Shown in pieces: positions 8,290 to 15,636 of a stretch of DNA of 64,000 nt. The DNA is from Stutzerimonas nosocomialis (GTDB lineage: Bacteria; Pseudomonadota; Gammaproteobacteria; Pseudomonadales; Pseudomonadaceae). The DNA is taken from contig NZ_QLAE01000020.1 of assembly GCF_005876855.1 (NCBI RefSeq), forward strand, positions 1-64,000, given 5' to 3'. Every line of letters starts with the position of its first letter. Position 1 is the stretch's first letter. The notes under the pieces are model-generated. The model had not been told where the DNA came from and did no database searches. It saw nothing but the letters and a program-made list of their open reading frames with translations. The position numbers were made by a program, and so were the translations under genes.

Positions 8290-10410
8290 CTAGAAGGTCG
8301 CCCCCAGGGTCAACACCGCGGTGCGCGGTGCGCCCGGATAGGTCGGTACGAAACTGCCGCCGGAGTCGTAGTAGCGCTTGTCGAACAGGTTCTGCACGTT
8401 GAGCTGCGCGCGATAGCGCTGCGCCTGGCCAAATCGGTACGTCAGGTTGGCGTCCCAGCGCGTGTAGGACGGCAGCGTGAAGCTGTTGGCGTTGTTCGCC
8501 TCGCGCTCGCCCACGTAGTTGGCGCCGACACCCATGCTGAGCCCCTGGGCGATGGCAACCAGATCGTAGCTGGACCAAAGGCTGGCATTGGTCCGGGGCG
8601 CGTTGGCCAGGCGATTGCCCTCCAGGCCCGCGTCGGTGTCGTCGCTGATGGTGGCGTTCAGGCGGGTATAGCTGGCCAGCAGGCGCCAGCGCGGGGTGAT
8701 CATGAACGGAACGTCGATCTCCCAGCCTTTGCTGCGCTGCTCGCCCACCTGGATGCTGTAGGTGAAGGTCGGATCGTTGGGGTCCGACACCAGCCCATCC
8801 TTGCGGCGCATGTCGAAGTAGGCGAGCGTCGGTGTCAGGCGGCCGTCGAGCAGATTCAACTTGGCGCCGACCTCGTACTGCTCGCCCTTCACTGGTGACG
8901 GCAGCTCGCCGCCGTGCAGGATGCCGTTGTTCAGTTCGGTACGCATCGAGCGCGACCAGCTGGCATACAACGAGACCGGATCGACCGGCGTCCAGGTCAG
9001 CCCCACCCGCGGTGAAAAGGCGCTGAAGCTCTTTTCTGAAGGGTCTTCGAGACCGTAGAAATCATCGATCGCCGACGCATCGATACGGTCGTAACGCCCG
9101 CCCAGCAGCAGCCGCCAGCGCGCCTCGTCACCGAAGGTCATCTCGTCCTGCACATAGAGCGCCCAGGAGTCGTTGACGAAGCGCCCCTCACCCGCGGGCG
9201 AGAGCGCCGACGGCGGCGTGCCATACACCGGGTTGTGGAAGTCGACGATGCTGGTCGAGCCGACGGCGGAGTCGTAGTCCCACCAATCGCGACTGTATTC
9301 GGTGCCCAGCAGGATGCGATGACCGATCGCGCCGGTGCGAAAGTGCCGGCTGACCTCGACCAGCGCCGTGGCGTCGATCTGTCGATCGTGGTTGAGCTGA
9401 GGCCGCCGCGACACGGTCGGGTTTTCCGGCGTGCCGCCGATGCCGCCGTTGAGGAAGCCATAGGAATACCAATAGGCATCGAGCCGCGCGTCGGAGGCCT
9501 GCACCGCCGCGTGCAGGTCCCAGTTGTCGTCGAGCGCATGGTCCAGGGCCACCGAGGCCAGCTTGCTGATGGCGCTGGCACGCGTGTCGGGCTCGGCGAA
9601 GTTTCGCTCGATGGGCGCGCGCAGATAGAGCGGGTGGTTGCCGAAACCGCGATCCATGTCCGCGACCTTGCGGGCATACTCGAATTCGAACGTCAGGGAG
9701 GTCTGCGGCGCCAGTTGCCAGGTCAGCACCGGTGAAATGAACTGGCTCCGGTTATCGACGAAGTCACGGTAGCTGCCGTTGTCCTGCCAGGCGGCCGTCA
9801 GGCGATAACCCAGGTCGTCACCCAGCGGCCCCGAGGTATCCAGCGTCGAGCGATAGAAGTCGTAGCGCCCGGCGCTGAAGTCGACCTGGGTTCGCTGCTC
9901 GGCCAGCGGCTTCTTGGTCACCAGATTGACCACCCCACCCGGCTCGAAGCGACCGTAGAGCGCCGAGGCCGGCCCCTTGAGCACTTCGATCTGCTCGATG
10001 TTGGCGAGGTCGTCGATGGCCACGAAGTTGGCGCGGCGCACACCATTCTTCAGATTGGTTTCCGTCCCGAAGCCCCGCAGGCGGAAGCGATCGTTCATCC
10101 CGCCGAATCCAACCTGGTTGGTGACCCCGGGCACCGTGCGAATAGCCTCGCCGAAGGTCGTTACGCCGCGATCTTCGATCAGCTCCCGCGTCACGGTCTG
10201 GATCGAGAACGGCGTCTCCTTGACGGCCGTATCGCTCTTGTTCGCGGTGGGCGCTACCGTCGCCCGATAACCCCGCTCCCGGGTCCCGACCACTTCCGTC
10301 GCGTTCAGCTCCAAACGCTCCTGAGCGGTTTGAGCCTGCGCCGCGCAAGCGCAGAGGGAGAACGCACCGGCAAGCAGTCGAGGCCGATTGAATACTGTCG
10401 AATTGATCAT
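8290..10410 (-). CDS. TonB-dependent outer-membrane receptor, siderophore type (Zur-linked)
   Basis: A 706-aa receptor with a signal peptide ending around AAQA (residue 26) and a TonB-box-like stretch ATEVVG. The plug domain contains TPFSIQTVTRELIEDRG, RLRGFG and IEVLKGPASALYGRFEPGGVVNLVTKKP; a 22-strand barrel ending in LGATF follows. The pattern is that of siderophore receptors, yet the gene sits behind a Zur-like box and not a recognisable Fur box, so a zinc metallophore or other zinc chelate is a plausible ligand. It is the first gene of a four-gene uptake operon. Ribosome-site match is weak (AAGAAC), with ATG at 10410. Confidence 0.93.
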   Translation of the reverse strand: MINSTVFNRPRLLAGAFSLCACAAQAQTAQERLELNATEVVGTRERGYRATVAPTANKSDTAVKETPFSIQTVTRELIEDRGVTTFGEAIRTVPGVTNQVGFGGMNDRFRLRGFGTETNLKNGVRRANFVAIDDLANIEQIEVLKGPASALYGRFEPGGVVNLVTKKPLAEQRTQVDFSAGRYDFYRSTLDTSGPLGDDLGYRLTAAWQDNGSYRDFVDNRSQFISPVLTWQLAPQTSLTFEFEYARKVADMDRGFGNHPLYLRAPIERNFAEPDTRASAISKLASVALDHALDDNWDLHAAVQASDARLDAYWYSYGFLNGGIGGTPENPTVSRRPQLNHDRQIDATALVEVSRHFRTGAIGHRILLGTEYSRDWWDYDSAVGSTSIVDFHNPVYGTPPSALSPAGEGRFVNDSWALYVQDEMTFGDEARWRLLLGGRYDRIDASAIDDFYGLEDPSEKSFSAFSPRVGLTWTPVDPVSLYASWSRSMRTELNNGILHGGELPSPVKGEQYEVGAKLNLLDGRLTPTLAYFDMRRKDGLVSDPNDPTFTYSIQVGEQRSKGWEIDVPFMITPRWRLLASYTRLNATISDDTDAGLEGNRLANAPRTNASLWSSYDLVAIAQGLSMGVGANYVGEREANNANSFTLPSYTRWDANLTYRFGQAQRYRAQLNVQNLFDKRYYDSGGSFVPTYPGAPRTAVLTLGATF

Positions 10411-10470
10411 TTTTTGTTCTTGGCGTCTGACGTCGGGGCGAAAAGCGCACCCTTCAGATAATGGAAAGTA

Positions 10471-10493
10471 GAAAAGTTACGTTATAACATCTA
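10471..10493. promoter_or_regulatory. Zur-box-like operator between divergent genes
   Basis: Read on the minus strand this is ATGTTATAACGTAACTTTTC preceded by AG, matching the gammaproteobacterial Zur consensus (core TGTTATNNTATAACA) except at the central pair and one flank. It lies 61-83 bases upstream of the receptor start and about 90 bases upstream of the divergent 79-aa gene, so it could repress both. Assignment is by eye against a remembered consensus. Confidence 0.7.
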
Positions 10494-10582
10494 AGTTCAC
10501 AAGTCGTAGCGCGCTCTGCCTCCAGGCCTGACGTACAGAGAGGTAAATCCCGCAGCCGCCTGCGATGCTCTAAGGACTTTCC

Positions 10583-10822
10583 ATGAAGAACACACCCGCC
10601 ATCCCTGACAGCTATGCCGTTTGGCGACACTGCATCACCGTCGAATGCGGCATCCCTCTGACGGCCGATTACATCAGCCGACGCCTCGCAATCCTCGCCA
10701 ACCCCAACGAATACGAGACGCAGCGATTCGCCGAGGTGTACGGCGCCGCGCACTTGCAGGCCGTGCTGGCTTGGTTCCAGCTGGCTGCGGCCGAGGCTCA
10801 GGCGAACGACACTCGCGCGTGA
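10583..10822 (+). CDS. Small conserved-looking protein, divergent from Zur-linked receptor
   Basis: A 79-aa protein with no signal peptide or membrane segment, probably cytoplasmic and helical. Its body carries WRHCITVECGIPLT, then an RRLAILANPNEYETQRFAEVYG helix and a QAVLAWFQLAAAEA helix. Two cysteines (in RHC and EC) lie close together. A good ribosome site, AAGGA, lies about seven bases before ATG. I do not recognise the family. Divergent placement with a Zur-like box between makes expression under zinc starvation likely. It ends 93 bases before the AsmA gene on the other strand. Confidence 0.75.
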   Translation: MKNTPAIPDSYAVWRHCITVECGIPLTADYISRRLAILANPNEYETQRFAEVYGAAHLQAVLAWFQLAAAEAQANDTRA

Positions 10823-10914
10823 GCCCCGCCTGCAAGGCGCCGTTGGCTGCGACTGCTGGCTTCAGCGGAGCGTCATCCGTGGCCCGCTTTTCGTTTTACG
10901 AACCCGGAGCGGCC

Positions 10915-12984
10915 CTAGCGCGGCAACTTCCTCACCTGCTCCAGCAGCGGACCGCACTGGTCGGCCTGGCCACCGCTGGGTGCGACCAGGGCCAGCAGGC
11001 CGGCGGCCGGACCGACGGTGGCGCCCAGTACGATCATGCCCGCGCCACGCAGCGCCAGCGGGCCGGCATGGACGCCCGGGCGGGGGTCCTTCAGGGTGCC
11101 CCGGACGTAGAGCGGTGAGCGTAGCGAGATGATGCGGATGCCCTTGGAGCGCGGCACGATGTCCAGGTCCATGTTTTCGTTCTTGAAGTTGACCCGGCCG
11201 GTGACGTTGATCACGGCGTTCTCGGTGTCGAACACGAACAGCCGGGGCTCGGCCAGGCCGTTCTTCATGCCCAGGTCGATGACCGCGCAGTTGATCTGCA
11301 CTTCTTCGTCGCCGAACAGCCGGCCGACCAGGTAGTTGCCGACGTTGAGCCCAGCCAGCTCCATCAGGCTGCGGCTGACGGTGCCGTCGTTCATCAGCAG
11401 GCGCAGCTCGCCGTTGGCGCTGCCGAGCAACGCGGCCACCGAGTTGCCGGTGCCCTGGATGTCCGCATTGCCGTTCAGCTCGCCCAGGCTTTTCTGCATG
11501 GTCTCGACCGTCGGGAACAGCTGGTTGAGCTTGAGCGCACGGGCCTCCAGCCGTACCCGCCCGGCCAGCGGCGTGCGCTGGCCATCGAGGCGCACGTCGG
11601 TTTCCAGACGCCCCCCGGCGAGCCCGAAGCTCAGGGGCTGCAGGCTCAGTACGCCGTCGTCGAGCACGACGTGGGCGTTCAGGTCACGGATCGGCAACGC
11701 CTCGTCATGGATGATGCGCCTGCCGACGAAACGCACGTCGGCGTCCATGTCGCGCCAGCGATCGGTACGGAATTCCTCCACCGGCAGCGCCCTGTCCGCC
11801 GGCTGCTTGCGGGTCGCGCCGCGCGCCTGGCGGGACTGCTCCGAGTCGGCGCCAATCAGCGGCGCAAGGTCGGCGAAACGCAGCTGGTTGGAGGTCAGCT
11901 CGCCGGTCAGCTTGGGGCGCGGTTCGAGGGCCACATAGGCGAGATCGCCACTGATATCGCTGCCGCCGATGCGACCGTTGAAGCCCTCGTAGAGGAAGGA
12001 GGCGCCGCCCGGGTCCTGCAGGTCGGCGCGCAGGCGGCCATCGGTGGAGTAGGCACCGGTATCGGGCAGGGTCACGCCGATCAGCGGATAGAGATTGCCC
12101 AGGCTGTCGCCGGACAGGCGCAGACGCAGGTCCAGCGCGCCCAGGTTGCGCGGATCGCTCAGGGTGCCCTCCACCGTCACCCGGGTCTTGCCGGCACGCA
12201 GGTCGACCTGCAGCGGGAACGGCTGCGCCGCGTCCTGCAGCGCCAGCAGGCCGCCCACCCGACCCTCGCCGGAGACCGGCTGGCCGCCGTAGCGCCCTTC
12301 CGCATTCCAGGCGAAGGCGTAGTCCTGGGTCGCGGCCGCTTGCGCCTGCTCTTCTTGCGCGCCCTCGCCCTGCGCCGCCGCCATGATCTGGCTGTAGGGC
12401 ACCGGTTCGCCCAGCGGGGTGACGTTCACCTGCACCTGCGCACGCAGGATCTGGTCGTCGAGGCTGACGCTGCCCTTGTCGAAGCCGATGGTGCCAATGT
12501 CCAGCACCCAGGCGGAGGGCTTCTCTTCTTCGCCCTCTTCGCTGGCGGCCAGTTTCTCGAAGGTCCAGTTGGCGCGGCCGTCATCGAGTCGCTCGATGTG
12601 CGCCGACGGCCCGCCCAGGGTGATGGCCGGGATGCTGACGCGCTTGCCCAGCAGCGCCAGCGGGCGCAGCTCCGCCGCGACACTGTCGAGGTGGACGAAA
12701 TAAGGCGCCTGGCCCCACTCGGCGTTGCCCAGGGTGATGTCTTCGGCGGTCAGGGTCGGATGGGGAAACCACGAGCGCCAGCCAGGTGCTTCGCGGTCGC
12801 GCTGCCAGCGCACGTCGAGATCGCCCTGGACGGCGAACGGCCGGCCGAGGGTTTCGGACACCCGCTCGTTGAGGGTGGGCTTGAGCCGGTTCCAGTCGAA
12901 GGTTGCCAGGAAGACGACCAGCACCACGACCAATACGGCAAGGGTGCCCAGGAACCATAGAAGGACGCCACGGGTTCGGCTCAT
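10915..12984 (-). CDS. AsmA-family protein
   Basis: A 689-aa inner-membrane-anchored periplasmic protein of the AsmA/TamB-like (RBG/bridge) superfamily. One N-terminal membrane segment (about residues 7-27) is followed by FDWNRLKPTLNERVSETLGRPFAVQGDLDVRW, the typical AsmA start, and a long beta-rich region. The C-terminal AsmA_2 part contains LNGNADIQGTGNSVAALLGSANGELRLLMNDG. Such proteins are implicated in phospholipid transport to the outer membrane. Its position between two zinc-starvation blocks is notable, but nothing in the sequence ties it to zinc; no Zur-like site precedes its start. Confidence 0.92.
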   Translation of the reverse strand: MSRTRGVLLWFLGTLAVLVVVLVVFLATFDWNRLKPTLNERVSETLGRPFAVQGDLDVRWQRDREAPGWRSWFPHPTLTAEDITLGNAEWGQAPYFVHLDSVAAELRPLALLGKRVSIPAITLGGPSAHIERLDDGRANWTFEKLAASEEGEEEKPSAWVLDIGTIGFDKGSVSLDDQILRAQVQVNVTPLGEPVPYSQIMAAAQGEGAQEEQAQAAATQDYAFAWNAEGRYGGQPVSGEGRVGGLLALQDAAQPFPLQVDLRAGKTRVTVEGTLSDPRNLGALDLRLRLSGDSLGNLYPLIGVTLPDTGAYSTDGRLRADLQDPGGASFLYEGFNGRIGGSDISGDLAYVALEPRPKLTGELTSNQLRFADLAPLIGADSEQSRQARGATRKQPADRALPVEEFRTDRWRDMDADVRFVGRRIIHDEALPIRDLNAHVVLDDGVLSLQPLSFGLAGGRLETDVRLDGQRTPLAGRVRLEARALKLNQLFPTVETMQKSLGELNGNADIQGTGNSVAALLGSANGELRLLMNDGTVSRSLMELAGLNVGNYLVGRLFGDEEVQINCAVIDLGMKNGLAEPRLFVFDTENAVINVTGRVNFKNENMDLDIVPRSKGIRIISLRSPLYVRGTLKDPRPGVHAGPLALRGAGMIVLGATVGPAAGLLALVAPSGGQADQCGPLLEQVRKLPR

Positions 12985-13244
12985 CGCGCTCTCACTGCTC
13001 GGCTGTGTGTAAACATGCTGGTTTTTCGACTGGCGCAGGGCCCGATCGCTCCCCGGCAGCCGCCTTTTCTTGGGCAGGAAGGTGACGGCCGGTTTCGCGT
13101 CGCAGCTTAAGCATCGCCCGCGGACGAGGCGATGCTCATCGGTCCGGTCCGTGACAGAGGCCCCATCGCTCCCGCGGCGCCAGCCACCGCGGGTGGTGTG
13201 GCGTGCACCTGACCGTCCCCGGCAGAGCGCTACTCGCCACGCTA

Positions 13245-13264
13245 ATTGTTATGATATAACGTAT
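13245..13264. promoter_or_regulatory. Zur-box-like operator upstream of L31B
   Basis: ATTGTTATGATATAACGTAT contains the near-perfect core TGTTATGATATAACG (13247-13261), matching the Zur consensus TGTTATNNTATAACA at all but the last position. It lies 54-73 bases upstream of the L31B start, a normal operator position. The remainder of the 333-base gap from 12985 shows no other gene. Confidence 0.82.
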
Positions 13265-13317
13265 GACTCAATGACCTGTCGGCCATCGCCGCCCTGAACA
13301 CGGATTAGGAGCTGCCT

Positions 13318-13575
13318 ATGAAACCGAGCATTCATCCCAACTATCGCCCCGTGCTGTTCCATGACACCGCCGCGGACGCCTACTTCCTGATCGGCTCGAC
13401 CGTCGAGACCGACCGCACGCACCGGCACAGCGACGGCAACACCTACCCCTACGTCGTGCTCGACGTGTCCAGCGCTTCGCACCCGGTCTACACCGGCCAG
13501 CAGCGCCAGACCAAAACCGAAGGCCGCATCGCGGGCTTCAACAAGCGCTTCGCCGGATTCGCCACGACGAAGTGA
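13318..13575 (+). CDS. rpmE2: 50S ribosomal protein L31 type B (zinc-independent paralogue)
   Basis: An 85-aa L31 of the C-minus class. It opens [16 protein letters not shown], carries the [19 protein letters not shown] block and ends [12 protein letters not shown]. There is not a single cysteine, so the CxxC zinc ribbon of ordinary L31 is absent. This paralogue replaces zinc-binding L31 in zinc starvation, sparing zinc, and is a classic Zur target in other bacteria. AGGAG lies seven bases before the ATG. It is the first gene after the Zur-like box and is followed by a terminator-like hairpin and the receptor/CobN genes. Confidence 0.96.
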   Translation: MKPSIHPNYRPVLFHDTAADAYFLIGSTVETDRTHRHSDGNTYPYVVLDVSSASHPVYTGQQRQTKTEGRIAGFNKRFAGFATTK

Positions 13576-13595
13576 TCGCCTTCTAGACGACACCG

Positions 13596-13633
13596 AACGA
13601 TCCGCTCCGATAGCCGAGCGGGTCGTTTTTTTT
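13596..13633 (+). terminator. Terminator or attenuator after L31B
   Basis: AACGATCCGCTC (13596-13607) pairs with GAGCGGGTCGTT (13615-13626) with one G-T wobble, then a run of T to 13633. Only 40 bases remain before the receptor start, with no evident promoter, so partial read-through probably feeds the downstream genes. Confidence 0.8.
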
Positions 13634-13673
13634 CGCGCCAACCGCGCCTATCCAAGCCACGGAAGACGTTTCG

Positions 13674-15635
13674 ATGCTCCGCAGTCCCCGCCTACGCACC
13701 GCCCGCACACCCGCCCGATTGCTGTCCGCCCTCGCCCTGTTGCCCCTGGGCGCCCTGGGCTTCGAAAAGGTGCTGGATCTCGAACCCACGGTCGTCACCG
13801 CTACCGCCACGGCGCGACAGCTCGGCGACGCGCCGGCGAGCGTCACCGTCATCAGCCGTGAGGACCTGAGCATGCGGCCCGTCCAGGACCTGGAGGATGC
13901 GCTGCGCGGAACGCCGGGGCTGCAGTTCACCGGGGTCGGCATGACGCGCCGCGGCGTCAGCATCCGCGGGATGGACAGCGAGCACACCCTGGTGCTGGTG
14001 AACGGGCAGCGGATCAACACGGCGGCCGGTGCCGTCGCGCACGCCGACTTCGATCTGGGCTGGGTGCCGGTGGAGGCCATCGAGTGCATCGAGGTGATTC
14101 GCGGCCCGATGTCTTCGCTTTACGGCTCCGAGGCGCTCGGGGGCGTGGTCAACGTCATCACGCGGCGGGCCACGGACGCCTGGCATGGCGCGGCGCAGCT
14201 CAATGGCGGCGTGCGGGAGGATGGTCGAGGCGGCCAGACCCACCAGCTGGGCGTCTACGCCGGCGGCCCGCTCGTGCCCGGCGTGCTCGGGCTTTCCTTG
14301 AGCGGCGAGACACGGCGGCGCCAGGAAACGCCGTTGCACGGCAACGCCACGCAATCGGAGATCGAAGGGCGCGACGCCCAGAACGGAGAACTGACCCTGA
14401 GCTGGACCCCCGACACGGCGCAGCGGGTCGATTTCAGCTACGCGAACGGCCTGGAGGATCGCTGGCGCAATACGCGCAGCGCCGGCGCGGCGGGGAGAGA
14501 CTACGAGTCCAGTGACCGCATCGAGCGCGAGCGTTTCTCCGTGGCCCACAGTGGCGACTGGTCCTGGGGCCGCAGCAGCCTGCGCGCCTACCGCAACACG
14601 CTGGAGCGCACCAACCGCTACACCAATGGCGTGGTCCCCACCTCGCCACGCCAGGAACTCACCGACGACATCGTCGATGGCAGCCTGAGCCTGCCGCTGG
14701 CCGGCGCGCATCTCTTCACCTTCGGCGGTGAGTGGCGCAAGGAGCAACTGGAGGACGGCGGATTCACGGCCGGCGAGGCCCGGATCATCCACCGCGCGCT
14801 GTTCCTGCAGGACGAGATCGAATTCGACCCCGCCTGGTCGCTGGTATTGGGCAACCGTTTCGACCGTCACGAGGAATACGGCTGGCACAACAGCCCGCGC
14901 GCCTACCTGGTCCACCACGTGAACGATGCGCTGACGATCAAGGGCGGCGGGGGGCGCGGTTTCAAGGCACCGTCGCTCAAGCAGCTCTCGCCGGGCTATT
15001 CGGCCATCGGCGGCGGCGGGATGTTCACCATCTACGGCAACCCCGCCCTCGAGCCGGAGATCAACACCACCTACGAACTCAGCGCGGACTACCGGGCCGA
15101 TGGCTGGTCGCTCACGGCCGGGCTGTTCCAGAACAACGTGCGCGGCCTGATCCAGACGGTGTGCGTGTCGAGCTGCGGACTTCGCGGCCGCGAAGTGCGC
15201 AACTACGAAAACGTCGACGAGGCGCGGATTCGCGGGCTGGAGCTCGGCGGCGGCCTCGACCTGCCGGCCGACCTGCGCTGGGACCTGAACTACACCTACC
15301 TCGACGCCATCGACCGTAGCGCCGACCGGCGCCTGGGCGATCGCGCCCGCCACCTGGCCAACACCCGGCTGCAGTGGACGCCGACCGCCGCGTTCAGCGC
15401 CCAGGTGCGGGGCGAATACGTCGGAAGCCAGCTGACCTACTCCAGCAACACGGCCAGCTCGGTGCCAGCCTACAGCCTGTGGCACCTGGAGCTGAGCCAG
15501 CGCATCACCGACGCCCTGAGCATTCGCGGCGGTATCGAAAACCTCACCGACAAGGCGTTCAGCGATACCTCCGACAACTTCACATTCGCCGAGCCGGGGC
15601 GGACCTACCACCTTGGCGTGAGCCTGAGTTTCTGA
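13674..15635 (+). CDS. TonB-dependent receptor, BtuB/CirA-like, of CobN locus
   Basis: A 653-aa outer-membrane receptor. After an Arg-rich signal peptide (to about residue 30) comes a TonB box EPTVVTATAT. The plug contains PASVTVISREDLSMRP, VSIRGMDSEHTLVLVNGQRIN and IEVIRGPMSSLYGSEALGGVVNVITRR; the barrel ends with YHLGVSLSF. The closest types are BtuB/CirA-like receptors for cobalamin, catechols or haem. GGAAG lies upstream of the ATG at 13674. The next gene starts one base after its stop. In PAO1 the corresponding locus (PA1922-PA1925, recalled) is Zur-responsive, so a zinc- or cobalt-bearing chelate is the likely ligand. Confidence 0.93.
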   Translation: MLRSPRLRTARTPARLLSALALLPLGALGFEKVLDLEPTVVTATATARQLGDAPASVTVISREDLSMRPVQDLEDALRGTPGLQFTGVGMTRRGVSIRGMDSEHTLVLVNGQRINTAAGAVAHADFDLGWVPVEAIECIEVIRGPMSSLYGSEALGGVVNVITRRATDAWHGAAQLNGGVREDGRGGQTHQLGVYAGGPLVPGVLGLSLSGETRRRQETPLHGNATQSEIEGRDAQNGELTLSWTPDTAQRVDFSYANGLEDRWRNTRSAGAAGRDYESSDRIERERFSVAHSGDWSWGRSSLRAYRNTLERTNRYTNGVVPTSPRQELTDDIVDGSLSLPLAGAHLFTFGGEWRKEQLEDGGFTAGEARIIHRALFLQDEIEFDPAWSLVLGNRFDRHEEYGWHNSPRAYLVHHVNDALTIKGGGGRGFKAPSLKQLSPGYSAIGGGGMFTIYGNPALEPEINTTYELSADYRADGWSLTAGLFQNNVRGLIQTVCVSSCGLRGREVRNYENVDEARIRGLELGGGLDLPADLRWDLNYTYLDAIDRSADRRLGDRARHLANTRLQWTPTAAFSAQVRGEYVGSQLTYSSNTASSVPAYSLWHLELSQRITDALSIRGGIENLTDKAFSDTSDNFTFAEPGRTYHLGVSLSF

Positions 15636-15636
15636 C

